From Thiohalobacter sp. (lineage in GTDB: Bacteria; Pseudomonadota; Gammaproteobacteria; Thiohalobacterales; Thiohalobacteraceae): a DNA stretch of 64,000 nucleotides. Numbering within the stretch: position 1 is the stretch's first letter; every line of letters starts with the position of its first letter. The notes beneath the pieces were generated by a model. It was not told the origin of the DNA. It made no database searches and saw only the letters and a program-made list of their open reading frames with translations. Where the stretch lies: NCBI RefSeq assembly GCF_027000115.1, contig NZ_JALTON010000049.1, positions 51,231 to 115,230 on the forward strand, in the 5' to 3' direction. Positions 55,852 to 64,000 of this stretch are shown here, in pieces. A program made the translations under genes and the position numbers.

Positions 55852-56640
55852 ATGGCGCGCCGACCGGCAGGGCAGGCCAGCCGCAGGCAGACCGATGCCG
55901 ACCAGCAGGCGCGTTGGGGTGCGGTGCTGCGGCTGTTGCTGTGGGGTGTCACCGGTGTCGCGCTGGCCGGGGGGCTGGCGGCTGCCGTCTGGTGGGCGCG
56001 TGATCCCGCGAATCTGCCGCTGCGCACGCTGGAGATCAGCGGTGAGCTGCGCCATCTCGATCGGGCGGAGATCGCCGCCGCCATCGGCGAGGCCGCCCGT
56101 GGCGGTTTCTTTACCGTCGACGTCGAGGCGGTGCGCGGCCACGCCGAGGCCCTGCCCTGGGTACGCAGCGCGCGCGTCCGTCGTATATGGCCGGATCGGC
56201 TGCGGGTGGAGATCGAGGAACAGCAGCCGGTGGCGCGCTGGGGCGAGCGGGCGCTGCTGAACGCGGCGGGCGAGCGCTTCACGCCGCCGGCGACCGACAT
56301 CGACACGGCTCTGCCCCGGCTGCAAGGGCCGGAGGCGCTGAGCGAGCGGGTGATGCGGCGCTATGTGGCCATCCGTCGCCAGCTCGCGGGCATTGGCCGC
56401 AGCGTGCGCAGCCTGACCCTGACCGAGCGGCGGGCGTGGCGGCTGGAACTGGACAACGGCGTGCTGCTGAACCTGGGCCGCGAGGATACCGAGCGGCGCA
56501 TGCAGCGCTTCGTGCGCGTGTATCCAGGGCTGGTGGCCGCGGCGGGCGTGGAAATGCAGACGGTGGACATGCGCTACAGCAACGGATTTGCCGTGCGCTG
56601 GCAGGAGCGGCAGCAGACCGCTCCCGGGCAGGAGGGCTGA
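55852..56640 (+). CDS. ftsQ: cell division protein FtsQ
   Basis: 262 aa. Cytoplasmic arginine-rich tail, one membrane helix (about residues 24-47), POTRA domain (LRTLEISGELRHLDRAEIAAAI) and beta domain. Scaffold for FtsB-FtsL. ATG 55852 follows GGGAGG. Confidence 0.94.
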   Translation: MARRPAGQASRRQTDADQQARWGAVLRLLLWGVTGVALAGGLAAAVWWARDPANLPLRTLEISGELRHLDRAEIAAAIGEAARGGFFTVDVEAVRGHAEALPWVRSARVRRIWPDRLRVEIEEQQPVARWGERALLNAAGERFTPPATDIDTALPRLQGPEALSERVMRRYVAIRRQLAGIGRSVRSLTLTERRAWRLELDNGVLLNLGREDTERRMQRFVRVYPGLVAAAGVEMQTVDMRYSNGFAVRWQERQQTAPGQEG

Positions 56641-56647
56641 CAGGAAC

Positions 56648-57880
56648 ATGTCCAAGCGATCGGAGAAGAGCATGATAGTGGGCCTCGATATTGGGACCTC
56701 GAAGGTGGTGGCCATTGTCGGCGAGGTACTGCCCGACGGCGAGATCGAGATCATCGGCATCGGCTCCCATCCCTCGCGGGGGATGAAGAAGGGCGTGGTG
56801 GTCAACATCGAATCGACCGTGCATTCCATTCAGCGCGCGGTGGAGGAGGCCGAGCTGATGGCCGGCTGCCAGATCCATTCGGTGTTCGCCGGCATCGCCG
56901 GCAGCCACATCCGCAGCCTCAACTCGCACGGCATCGTCGCCATCCGCGACAAGGAGGTGACCCAGGGCGACGTCGAGCGGGTGATCGACGCCGCCCGCGC
57001 CGTGGCCATTCCGGCTGACCAGAAGATCCTGCACATCCTTCCCCAGGAATTCATCATCGACAACCAGGAAGGCATCAAGGAGCCGGTCGGCATGTCCGGC
57101 GTGCGCCTGGAGGCCAAGGTGCACCTGGTCACCGGTGCGGTGAGCGCGGCACAGAACATCATCAAGTGCGTGCGCCGCTGTGGCCTGGAGGTCGACGACA
57201 TCATCCTGGAGCAGCTGGCCTCGAGCTATTCGGTGCTCACCGAAGACGAAAAGGAGCTGGGCGTCTGTCTGGTCGACATCGGCGGCGGTACCACCGACAT
57301 CGCCGTCTTCACCGAGGGCTCCATCCGCCACACCGCGGTCATTCCCATTGCCGGCGACCAGGTCACCAACGACATCGCCGTGGCCCTGCGCACGCCGACC
57401 CAGCATGCCGAGGAGATCAAGATCAAGTATGCCTGCGCGCTCACCCAGCTGGCGACGCCCGACGAGACCATCGAAGTGCCCAGCGTGGGCGATCGGCCGG
57501 CGCGCCGGCTGGCACGGCACACCCTGGCCGAGGTGGTCGAGCCGCGCTACGAGGAGCTGATGAGCCTGATCCAGACCGAGCTGCGCCGCAGCGGCTTCGA
57601 GGATCTGATCGCGGCCGGCATCGTGCTCACCGGCGGCAGTTCCAAGATGGAAGGCCTGGTCGAGCTGGCGGAAGAGGTGTTCCACATGCCGGTGCGGCTG
57701 GGCGCACCGCAGTATGTCGCCGGGCTGTCCGATGTGGTGAGGAATCCGATCTACGCCACCGGCGTGGGTCTGCTGCTGTTTGGCCACCAGAACCGCCATC
57801 GGCGGACGCTGGACGGCCACGGTGGCGGTTTCAGGGGTGTATGGGAACGCATGAAGAGCTGGTTCCAGGGCAATTTCTGA
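56648..57880 (+). CDS. ftsA: cell division protein FtsA
   Basis: 410 aa, actin-like ATPase that tethers FtsZ to the membrane. VGLDIGTSKVVAIVGE, LVDIGGGTTDIAVF, GIVLTGGSSKMEGL, and a C-terminal amphipathic helix (WERMKSWFQGNF). Confidence 0.97.
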   Translation: MSKRSEKSMIVGLDIGTSKVVAIVGEVLPDGEIEIIGIGSHPSRGMKKGVVVNIESTVHSIQRAVEEAELMAGCQIHSVFAGIAGSHIRSLNSHGIVAIRDKEVTQGDVERVIDAARAVAIPADQKILHILPQEFIIDNQEGIKEPVGMSGVRLEAKVHLVTGAVSAAQNIIKCVRRCGLEVDDIILEQLASSYSVLTEDEKELGVCLVDIGGGTTDIAVFTEGSIRHTAVIPIAGDQVTNDIAVALRTPTQHAEEIKIKYACALTQLATPDETIEVPSVGDRPARRLARHTLAEVVEPRYEELMSLIQTELRRSGFEDLIAAGIVLTGGSSKMEGLVELAEEVFHMPVRLGAPQYVAGLSDVVRNPIYATGVGLLLFGHQNRHRRTLDGHGGGFRGVWERMKSWFQGNF

Positions 57881-57884
57881 AGGG

Positions 57885-57917
57885 GCCTCTGCGGCCGGCG
57901 AAACGGCGGCCGGAGGC
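57885..57917 (+). other. hairpin in the ftsA-ftsZ spacer
   Basis: GCCTC (57885-57889) with GAGGC (57913-57917) and CGGCCG (57892-57897) with CGGCCG (57907-57912), a TG bulge between. No T-run, so an RNA-processing or stability element is more likely than a terminator. A five-codon ATG...TAG frame follows in the 128-nt spacer. Confidence 0.45.
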
Positions 57918-58008
57918 AGACATGCAGTTGGAGTAGTAGTGGCCAGGCGGAGTCGAGTCGCCGTGGAAGGGCGGCCGGTTCCGGATTTTCAACAGAGGAG
58001 ACGAGACC

Positions 58009-59172
58009 ATGTTTGAACTGATGGATGCATACAGCCAGAACGCTGTGATCAAGGTCATGGGGGTCGGCGGTGGCGGCGGCAACGCCCTGCAGCACATGAT
58101 CCAGGCCAATATCGAGGGCGTGGATTTCATCTGTGCCAATACCGACGCCCAGGCACTGCAGAACATCGGCGCGCCGCTGTCTCTGCAGCTGGGCACGGGC
58201 ATCACCAAGGGCCTGGGGGCCGGTGCCAATCCCGAGGTGGGCCGGCAGGCAGCGATGGAAGATCGCGAGCGCATTGCCGAGGTCATCGAGGGTTCGGACA
58301 TGCTGTTCATCACCGCCGGCATGGGTGGCGGGACCGGAACGGGTGCCGCTCCGGTGGTAGCACAGGTGGCGCGCGATCTGGGTATTCTCACCGTGGCCGT
58401 GGTCACCAAGCCCTTCCCGTTCGAGGGCCGCAAGCGCATGGCGGTGGCCGAACAGGGCATCCGCGAACTCGGCGAATATGTCGATTCCCTGATCACCATT
58501 CCCAACGAGAAGCTGCTGTCGGTGCTGGGCAAGAGCGTCAGCCTGCTGGACGCCTTCAAGTCGGCGAACGATGTGCTACTCGGTGCCGTACAGGGTATTG
58601 CCGAACTCATCACCCGCCCCGGCCTGATCAATGTCGACTTTGCCGACGTTCGCACCGTGATGTCGGAGATGGGCATGGCGATGATGGGTTCCGGCATCGG
58701 CCGTGGCGAACAGCGTGCCATCGAGGCCGCCGAGGCAGCCATTGCCTCGCCGCTGCTGGAGGACGTCAACCTGCAGGGCGCGGCCGGCATCCTGGTGAAT
58801 GTCACCGCCGGCATGGATCTTTCCATTGGCGAGTTCGAGGACGTCGGCAACACCATCAAGGAGTTTGCCTCCGAGAATGCCACCGTGGTGGTGGGCACCG
58901 TGATCGACCCGGAGATGAGCGACGAGCTGCGGGTTACCGTGGTCGCCACCGGTCTGGGTGCGGCACGCGCGCAGGCACAGCCCGAGCCGCAGGCCGAGGT
59001 GAAGCTGGTGGAAAAGAAGAAGAGCGGCGAGCTGGACTACCAGCAGCTGGATCGGCCGACGGTGATCCGCAAGCGCGCGGTGGCCGGGGCCGACAGTGCC
59101 GCCGCCCCGAACTACGAGGACGATCTGGAGTATCTGGACATCCCGGCCTTCCTGCGTCGTCAGGCCGACTGA
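58009..59172 (+). CDS. ftsZ: cell division protein FtsZ
   Basis: 387 aa. Tubulin-like GTPase forming the Z ring. Signature GGGTGTG at residues 106-112, synergy-loop region NVDFADVRTVMSEMG, disordered linker, and C-terminal peptide YLDIPAFLRRQAD that binds FtsA/ZipA. Good AGAGGAGACGAGACC ribosome site. Confidence 0.98.
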   Translation: MFELMDAYSQNAVIKVMGVGGGGGNALQHMIQANIEGVDFICANTDAQALQNIGAPLSLQLGTGITKGLGAGANPEVGRQAAMEDRERIAEVIEGSDMLFITAGMGGGTGTGAAPVVAQVARDLGILTVAVVTKPFPFEGRKRMAVAEQGIRELGEYVDSLITIPNEKLLSVLGKSVSLLDAFKSANDVLLGAVQGIAELITRPGLINVDFADVRTVMSEMGMAMMGSGIGRGEQRAIEAAEAAIASPLLEDVNLQGAAGILVNVTAGMDLSIGEFEDVGNTIKEFASENATVVVGTVIDPEMSDELRVTVVATGLGAARAQAQPEPQAEVKLVEKKKSGELDYQQLDRPTVIRKRAVAGADSAAAPNYEDDLEYLDIPAFLRRQAD

Positions 59173-59241
59173 CCGCGTCAGCCGGCGCGGGACGCTGCTG
59201 CCATCGCGTCTGGCCGCGAGGGCAGGGTGTCCCTGCCAGGT

Positions 59242-59310
59242 TTCCGCGGCGGGTCGCCGTCCACCTCGTCTCGTCTCCTCGGGTGGCGGCCCGCCGCGGA
59301 ATTTTCATTT
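59242..59310 (+). terminator. intrinsic terminator after ftsZ
   Basis: TTCCGCGGCGGG (59242-59253) pairs with CCCGCCGCGGAA (59290-59301) in a 12-bp stem, then TTTTCATTT. A smaller hairpin (GGCAGG/CCTGCC, 59221-59238) precedes it. It closes the dcw cluster. Confidence 0.75.
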
Positions 59311-59323
59311 CAAAGCTGGTGCT

Positions 59324-59773
59324 TCAGTAGTCGTGCGCCATGTCACGGCCGATGGAGCCACCCAGGATCACGCCCGCAGCGGTGGCCACATCCTTGCCGC
59401 GTCCCTTCCCCATCTCATGACCGATCAGGCCGCCAACGATGCCGCCCAGGATCATCGGCGTTGCCGAGCGATACTCGCCCGAACTGCGATGGTAGGGATA
59501 GGGTGCGGCATGGCGTTCGATGACCACCCGTTCCCGGTAGCGCGGGCGCTCGTGATAGACATGATGCTCGACGCGGCGCGGCGGCCCGTACTCGCCGTAA
59601 TAGTTGTTGATGATCACCTTGCGCTTGTGGTGGCCGTGATGGTAGCCACGATCATGGTCCTCGTAGCGATCGTAACGGTCGTGGCCGCGATGGTCGGCCT
59701 GTGCCAGCGGCATGGTGAACAGTGCCGCGAGGCCCAGCAGTGCGGTAAGCAGATTGCGCTTGGGGGTGTTCAT
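59324..59773 (-). CDS. secreted glycine-zipper protein, His/Arg/Tyr-rich
   Basis: 149 aa. Signal peptide (residues 1-26, LLTALLGLAALFTMPLAQA with an A-X-A site), then a strongly polar stretch rich in His, Asp, Tyr and Arg (about 27-100), then a glycine-zipper/2TM segment (ILGGIVGGLIGHEMGKG...AGVILGGSIG). Likely envelope-associated. The His/Asp-rich part might bind metal; that is speculation. Minus strand, inserted between ftsZ and lpxC. Confidence 0.75.
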   Translation of the reverse strand: MNTPKRNLLTALLGLAALFTMPLAQADHRGHDRYDRYEDHDRGYHHGHHKRKVIINNYYGEYGPPRRVEHHVYHERPRYRERVVIERHAAPYPYHRSSGEYRSATPMILGGIVGGLIGHEMGKGRGKDVATAAGVILGGSIGRDMAHDY

Positions 59774-59916
59774 GGCGTCCTCCTTTCCGGGGGTCCGGTC
59801 TTGTCACGCTGCCAGACTACGACCGGGATGCTGAACGGCCCCTGAACGCCGGTTCTGCAGCCGGTGACCCCTGCTGCGGCCGGTTCGGTAGCGCTGTACG
59901 TACCGCCCTGCGGAGA

Positions 59917-60687
59917 TCAGGCAGTGCCTGCGGACGCGGTGGCCGGCCACCCACGTCGGGCGAGATAACGTTTGAGCATCAGCGCGTTGCGGAAGGCATG
60001 GCCCTCGGCATCATTGTTGAAGTAGGCGTGTACGCCGATGCCCTGCGCCAGCCAGCCGACAATGCGCCGGGCCGTTGCAGCGAGTTTCTGGGGCGAGTAG
60101 GGCTGGCTGTAGTCCTGGCCGTGGAAGCGCAGGTAGGTCCAGTCGGCGGTGAGTCGCAGCGGGTGCGCGGGGATGAGGTCATGCAGGCACAGGGCGACAC
60201 GCCGTGCCTCGAGGCGTGCGTAGAGGGCCGCGTCGAGCCAGCGCGCGTCGCGGACCTCCAGGGCGAAGTCCAGATCCTCGGGCAGCAACTTCAGGAACTC
60301 GTCGAGCCGGTTCCAGTCAGGCCGCCAGCGCGGCGGCAGCTGGATCAGGATGGGTCCCAACGTGGCCCCGAGCAGACGCGCCCGCTCGAGGAAGCGCTCG
60401 AGTGGTTCGGCCACCTCGTGCAAACGACGCCGGTGGGTGATCTGTCCGCTCAGCTTGAGGGCGTAGCGGAAGCCCTCGGGCGCGGCCTCGCGCCAGCGCC
60501 GGAAGCTCTCGGCCGAGGGCAGGCCGTAGAAGGTGTTGTTGATCTCGACGCTATCGAAGTGGCGCGCATAGAAGGCGAACCACTCGCGTTCCGGCAGCCC
60601 TGCCGGATACACGGGTCCGCGCCAGTGCGGATAGCGGTACCCGGAGGTACCGATCCGCAGTGCCGGCTGCGGGCCGGGCGCCGTCAC
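59917..60687 (-). CDS. DUF72 family protein
   Basis: 256 aa. TIM-barrel-like DUF72: IGTSGYRYPHW start, VEINNTFYGLPS, EVRDARWL, TYLRFHGQ, HAYFNNDAEGHAFRNA. Biochemical function is not established for the family. Starts at GTG 60687, which overlaps the stop of the DsrC-family gene (ATGTGA), so the two are probably co-translated. The frame is open to 61251, but that upstream part is a shadow. Confidence 0.88.
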   Translation of the reverse strand: MTAPGPQPALRIGTSGYRYPHWRGPVYPAGLPEREWFAFYARHFDSVEINNTFYGLPSAESFRRWREAAPEGFRYALKLSGQITHRRRLHEVAEPLERFLERARLLGATLGPILIQLPPRWRPDWNRLDEFLKLLPEDLDFALEVRDARWLDAALYARLEARRVALCLHDLIPAHPLRLTADWTYLRFHGQDYSQPYSPQKLAATARRIVGWLAQGIGVHAYFNNDAEGHAFRNALMLKRYLARRGWPATASAGTA

Positions 60688-61007
60688 ATGTAGGCCACGG
60701 CCTCGGTTCCCGGGTTGGGCAGGCCGGCGATGCGCCAGGCCTCGCGTACGCTGCCGCCGAACAGGGTTTCGAGGCAGTGATGCGGCTGCTGCGTCTCGTG
60801 GCAGATGTGGTGCGGGGCGGGCAGGCCGTGGGCCTTTTCCCAGTGCCGGCGCAGGGCCCGGATCACCGCCCAGTGGGCATCGGTGAGCGGGCCGATGCCG
60901 TCGGCCTCGGCCAGCCGGTTGGCCACCACCTCGTTCCACTGTTCGGGGTCGATCAGGAAGCCGTCGGCATCGACAGCGATGTTCAGGCGTTCGGTATCCG
61001 CGTTCAT
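60684..61007 (-). CDS. TusE/DsrC-family protein lacking the C-terminal cysteine
   Basis: 107 aa. Fold signature DADGFLIDPEQWNEVVA, LTDAHWAVIRALRRHW, LFGGSVREAWRIAGLPNP. Canonical DsrC/TusE carry a penultimate Cys that receives sulfur; here the tail is GTEAVAYM with no cysteine. Cysteines exist only internally (HHICHE, PHHCLE). So it is probably a regulatory-type (RspA-like) DsrC homologue and not a sulfur carrier. ATG 61007 chosen from GAGGAGG upstream. Confidence 0.85.
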   Translation of the reverse strand: MNADTERLNIAVDADGFLIDPEQWNEVVANRLAEADGIGPLTDAHWAVIRALRRHWEKAHGLPAPHHICHETQQPHHCLETLFGGSVREAWRIAGLPNPGTEAVAYM

Positions 61008-61137
61008 GGCTGGCAACCTCCTCGGTGACTCCGGGATTGGGGCCGGCTCGCGGCCGGCGCTGGCGGCCGCGAGCGGATGCCTTTATCAAGTCATAGGTGC
61101 TCGCGGCTCCGGGATCAAGGGTTGCACGCGTTCCGGC

Positions 61138-61143
61138 TATAAT
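61138..61143 (+). promoter_or_regulatory. -10 element upstream of the THX gene
   Basis: TATAAT, 37 nt before the start codon. No good -35 is visible at 17 bp spacing (TCAAGG), so only the -10 is claimed. Confidence 0.45.
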
Positions 61144-61179
61144 GTCGGCGTTTGCAACCGAATAGGGAGGTGAACAATC

Positions 61180-61284
61180 ATGGGAAAGGGTGATGCCCGT
61201 ACCCGCCGGGGCAAGATCTGGCGGGGGACCTACGGGAACAGCCGGCCCCACCGCCGCAAGGGCCGGTTCGGCAAGCGTTCCTGA
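61180..61284 (+). CDS. 30S ribosomal protein THX
   Basis: 34 aa: starts [20 protein letters not shown] and ends RKGRFGKRS. It matches the THX family, first known from the Thermus 30S head, where it fills an rRNA cavity and stabilises the structure. Very basic. GGGAGG (61164-61169) precedes ATG. Stands alone between the DsrC-family operon and lpxC and is easily missed because of its size. Confidence 0.9.
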   Translation: MGKGDARTRRGKIWRGTYGNSRPHRRKGRFGKRS

Positions 61285-61335
61285 GCCCTGCCCCCGGTCG
61301 CGGCCCCCGGGGAGCGCGGCCGGGTTGCACCTTCC

Positions 61336-61373
61336 CTGTGCGCGTGCCCTGTGACGGGGCGCACAGTTTCCCC
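61336..61373 (+). terminator. candidate terminator downstream of THX
   Basis: CTGTGCGC (61336-61343) pairs with GCGCACAG (61359-61366), tail TTTCCCCTT. The rest of the 319-nt gene-free stretch to 61603 holds a TTTGCA/TGCAAA inverted repeat (61505-61525) and probably the lpxC promoter, which I cannot place. Confidence 0.45.
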
Positions 61374-61603
61374 TTCGCGTCCTTGCCGGGTGCGGCCGGG
61401 CCTGTCACAGTCTCTCCATGCATCCGTCCCATCGCTGGAACGGAAATTGCCTCATGTCCCTGAAGCCCCGTCGGGGCAGGCAGTTGCAGCAGGATTCCGG
61501 CGTGTTTGCATCTTTTCGGTGCAAAAACCCTGTGTTAACATTCGGCAACTTTGGACTCGGTGCATCCCTGGCGCCGGAACCGCCTAGAGGAATCAACGGG
61601 ATA

Positions 61604-62515
61604 ATGATCCGTCAACGCACGCTCAAGAACGTGATCCGGGCGACCGGCGTAGGACTGCACACAGGCGAGAAGGTTTATCTGACGTTGCGACCGGCGGCGC
61701 CGGACACCGGCGTCATCTTCCGCCGTGTCGATCTCCCCGAACCGGTCGAGATCAAGGCCAGTCCGGAAAACGTCGGCGATACCCAGCTGTCCACCACGCT
61801 GACCAATGGCGAGGTGCGCATCTCCACCGTCGAGCATCTGCTGTCGGCCTTCGCCGGGCTGGGGATCGACAATGCCTACGTGGACCTGAGCGCGCCGGAA
61901 GTGCCCATCATGGACGGCAGCGCCGGTCCCTTCGTGTTCCTGGTGCAGTCCGCCGGCATCGAGGAACAGAACGCGCCCAAGCGCTTTATCCGCATTCGCA
62001 AGCCGGTGCGCGTCGAGGACGGCGACAAGTGGGCCCGCTTCGAGCCCTTCGACGGCTTCAAGGTCGGCTTCACCATCGACTTCGATCATCCCGCTTTCAG
62101 CGAACGGGCGCAGTGTGCCGAGGTCGATTTTTCCACCACCTCGTTCGTGCGCGAAGTCAGCCGTGCGCGCACCTTCGGCTTCATGCGCGACATCGAACGC
62201 CTGCGCGAGCGCAGGCTGGCGCTGGGTGGCAGCCTGGACAATGCCATCGTGGTCGACGATTACCGGGTGCTGAACGAGGACGGGCTGCGTTACGAGGACG
62301 AATTCGTCAAGCACAAGATCCTCGATGCCATCGGCGATCTCTATCTGCTGGGGCACAGTCTCATCGGTGCCTTCCATGGCCACAAGTCGGGGCATGCCCT
62401 GAACAACCGCCTGCTGCGCGAACTGATCGCCGATGCCGATGCCTGGGAAGAGGTGACCTTCGAGGATGCCGGCCGCGCGCCCATCTCCTTCCTGCAGCCG
62501 GTTCCCGTTTCCTGA
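61604..62515 (+). CDS. lpxC: UDP-3-O-acyl-GlcNAc deacetylase LpxC
   Basis: 303 aa. Committed zinc-dependent step of lipid A synthesis. Zinc ligand H78 in TVEHLLSA; the second ligand region [15 protein letters not shown] and catalytic-His region [13 protein letters not shown] 61604 ([21 protein letters not shown]) is the conserved start; an open frame from 61418 is not used. Its position after ftsZ is ancestral, though four genes intervene here. Confidence 0.97.
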   Translation: MIRQRTLKNVIRATGVGLHTGEKVYLTLRPAAPDTGVIFRRVDLPEPVEIKASPENVGDTQLSTTLTNGEVRISTVEHLLSAFAGLGIDNAYVDLSAPEVPIMDGSAGPFVFLVQSAGIEEQNAPKRFIRIRKPVRVEDGDKWARFEPFDGFKVGFTIDFDHPAFSERAQCAEVDFSTTSFVREVSRARTFGFMRDIERLRERRLALGGSLDNAIVVDDYRVLNEDGLRYEDEFVKHKILDAIGDLYLLGHSLIGAFHGHKSGHALNNRLLRELIADADAWEEVTFEDAGRAPISFLQPVPVS

Positions 62516-62556
62516 TTTCCCCTCGTGGGGGCGCACACTGCGTCCTGGCCGGCCGG

Positions 62557-63009
62557 TCAGGGCGTTTTCGGTCGGGCGTGGCGGGCGAGACGCCGCAGGG
62601 CGGCCGCCAGCTTTTCGTCGCCGATACTGGTGGCGGTCCCTTCCAGCGCCCGTGCCGCCTCGTCACCGAGGCGGGGGCGCCCGCGGCGCGGCTGCGGTCG
62701 TTCCGGCGGCAGGACGCGCACCCCGACCTGCGCCACTTCCAGGCCGTGTTCCCGTGCCAGGCGGCGCTTCAGGTCACCCAGGTGAAACCGCAGGCGCGCC
62801 GACCATTCAGGGGATTCCACGAACAGAATCAGTTGCTTGCTGGAGAGATTGCCGACCCGGACCCGGCCCGAGAACTCCAGTGGCAGCAGGGCCTCGATGG
62901 CCCGGCCGAGGCGCATCAGGCGACGACTGCGATCGGCCAGGCGGGCGAAGCCGGTTTTGCCAACCGGTTCAAGAAAACGCCCTATAGAAACGGGTCCGCG
63001 GGACGACAT
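62557..63009 (-). CDS. dciA: DciA-type replicative helicase loader (DUF721)
   Basis: 150 aa. DUF721 core (LLPLEFSGRVRVGNLSSKQLILFVESPEWSARLRF...LARE) and a basic, flexible C-terminal tail. DciA proteins interact with and help load DnaB where DnaC is absent. Start ATG 63009 chosen over 63120, which would cross the divergent promoter region. Gene order lpxC-DUF721-M23 peptidase is common in gammaproteobacteria. Confidence 0.82.
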   Translation of the reverse strand: MSSRGPVSIGRFLEPVGKTGFARLADRSRRLMRLGRAIEALLPLEFSGRVRVGNLSSKQLILFVESPEWSARLRFHLGDLKRRLAREHGLEVAQVGVRVLPPERPQPRRGRPRLGDEAARALEGTATSIGDEKLAAALRRLARHARPKTP

Positions 63010-63028
63010 CTTCAATGTGGCATCAAAT

Positions 63029-63057
63029 TTGTAAACGGGATGTGAAAACCTTAGAGT
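63029..63057 (+). promoter_or_regulatory. candidate promoter of the M23 peptidase gene
   Basis: TTGTAA (63029-63034), 17-bp spacer, TAGAGT (63052-63057), 13 bp before the start codon in the divergent spacer with dciA. Confidence 0.4.
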
Positions 63058-63070
63058 ATCGGCCAGCCGT

Positions 63071-64000
63071 ATGAACGTGATCCTGTTCACCAATGTACAT
63101 GGACGCCCGGGAAGCCTCAATCTGAGCCGGCCCGCGGTCTATCTGTCCCTGTTCGGCGGGCTGCTGCTCGTCGCCGCGCTGCTGGTCTGGCTCGGGTTTT
63201 CCTGGGGTACGCGCACTGCGAAGGTCGAACCCACGGCCGTGATCGCCGACTGGCGCGCCGATGTCGAGGCGCAGCAGCGCGCGCTGGACCAGGCCAGGCG
63301 CCAGACCGAGGCGCATCTGGATGCGTTGGCGCTCAAGCTCGGCCAGATCCAGAGCCAGGTGCTGCGGCTGGAAGGCCTGGGTCAGCGGCTGGTCGAGATG
63401 GCCAAGCTGGACAAGGGTGAGTTCGATTTCGGAAAGCTGCCGCCCCTGGGGGGGCCCGAGGCGGCCTCGCGGCTGCCGTCGGCGGATCTGCCCGAGCTGA
63501 ACAACGAGCTGGAACAACTGGCCCGGGTGCTCGAGGATCGCGAACAGCAGCTTTCGGCGCTGGAATCCCTGATCCTCGATCGCGAGCTGCGCCGTCAGGG
63601 CGTGCCCGCTGGCCGGCCCGTCGCCAGCGGCTGGTTGTCCTCGCCCTTTGGCAAGCGCACCGATCCCTTCACCGGCCGCCAGGCCTGGCACGAGGGCGTG
63701 GATTTTGCCGGCAAGCTGGGTTCCGAGGTCGTGGCGGTCGCCGCCGGCGTAGTCACCTGGTCGGGCAAGCGCTCCGGCTACGGTACGCTGGTCGAGATCA
63801 ACCATGGCAACGGCTATGTCACCCGCTACGGCCACAACCGGGTCAGTCTGGTCAAGGTTGGTGATCGCGTGACCCCGGGCCAGGTCATTGCCCTGATGGG
63901 CTCTACCGGCCGTTCCACGGGGCCGCATGTGCATTTTGAAGTGCTCAGGAACGGCAAGCCGGTGAACCCGGCGCGATTCGTCTGGACCCGGCGCAAGTCC
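63071..64000 (+). CDS. M23 family metallopeptidase (LytM), truncated by window end
   Basis: 310 codons with no stop before the end. Membrane anchor (about residues 22-45), coiled coil (60-175), then an M23 domain: GWLSSPFGKRTDP, zinc ligands H207 and D211 (HEGVDFAG), YGHN (H255) and HVHFE (H286, H288). All ligands are present, so it is probably an active peptidoglycan endopeptidase. Starts ATG 63071 without a clear Shine-Dalgarno sequence. secA is expected next. Confidence 0.93.
   Translation, partial: MNVILFTNVHGRPGSLNLSRPAVYLSLFGGLLLVAALLVWLGFSWGTRTAKVEPTAVIADWRADVEAQQRALDQARRQTEAHLDALALKLGQIQSQVLRLEGLGQRLVEMAKLDKGEFDFGKLPPLGGPEAASRLPSADLPELNNELEQLARVLEDREQQLSALESLILDRELRRQGVPAGRPVASGWLSSPFGKRTDPFTGRQAWHEGVDFAGKLGSEVVAVAAGVVTWSGKRSGYGTLVEINHGNGYVTRYGHNRVSLVKVGDRVTPGQVIALMGSTGRSTGPHVHFEVLRNGKPVNPARFVWTRRKS

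Noticed and set aside
61418-61603. N-terminal extension of LpxC from 61418
   Set aside because: Family members start MI(K/R)QRT near 61604, and the added residues match nothing recognisable.

Overview
The window is chromosomal DNA from a GC-rich gammaproteobacterium. The joined tRNA-tuf-secE-nusG, rplKAJL-rpoBC, str, S10, spc, alpha and dcw blocks, the uvrA/MFS/ssb group, a DsrC-family protein and lpxC-dciA-M23 peptidase suggest a Chromatiales/Ectothiorhodospiraceae-like lineage. That placement is inference; no 16S rRNA is present.

Layout. (1) 1-5563: a tRNA cluster (a tRNA-Tyr 3' fragment, tRNA-Gly, tRNA-Thr), tufB, tRNA-Trp, secE and nusG. (2) 5734-16690: rplK-rplA-rplJ-rplL-rpoB-rpoC with visible leader and attenuator structures. 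(3) 16729-21106: rpsL-rpsG-fusA-tufA with its own sigma70-type promoter. (4) 21272-35070: the S10, spc and alpha ribosomal-protein operons with secY and rpoA, closed by a strong terminator. (5) 35139-40989: a SAM-hydrolase-family gene, uvrA (minus), a YajR-like MFS transporter, ssb and a small minus-strand orphan. (6) 41251-59172: the division and cell-wall (dcw) cluster mraZ-rsmH-ftsL-ftsI-murE-murF-mraY-[24-aa ORF]-murD-ftsW-murG-murC-[53-aa ORF]-murB-ddlB-ftsQ-ftsA-ftsZ, behind a promoter with MraZ-type boxes. (7) 59324-64000: a glycine-zipper protein, a DUF72 gene overlapping a DsrC-family gene, the tiny ribosomal protein THX, lpxC, dciA and a truncated M23 peptidase.

The standout is at 211-2867. 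The glyT-type tRNA-Gly(UCC) gene is split in its anticodon stem by a group II intron (250-2832) with an intact reverse transcriptase/maturase, a canonical domain V and matching EBS1/EBS2-IBS1/IBS2 pairings. Inside domain IV, just upstream of the maturase gene, lies a second complete tRNA-Gly(UCC) (1004-1077). Its anticodon stem differs by compensated changes that put one mismatch into each intron-recognition element. The intron therefore appears to carry a retargeting-resistant replacement for the tRNA it interrupts. Splicing, expression and prevalence cannot be judged from sequence alone.

Other points of note: a roughly 100-bp inverted-repeat family in five tRNA/tuf/secE/nusG/rpsJ spacers; a 1.3-kb identical tuf duplication running 110 bp past the stop codon; a perfect rpsL promoter followed at once by a terminator-like hairpin; two unannotated small ORFs in the dcw cluster; and a DsrC-family protein without the C-terminal catalytic cysteine.
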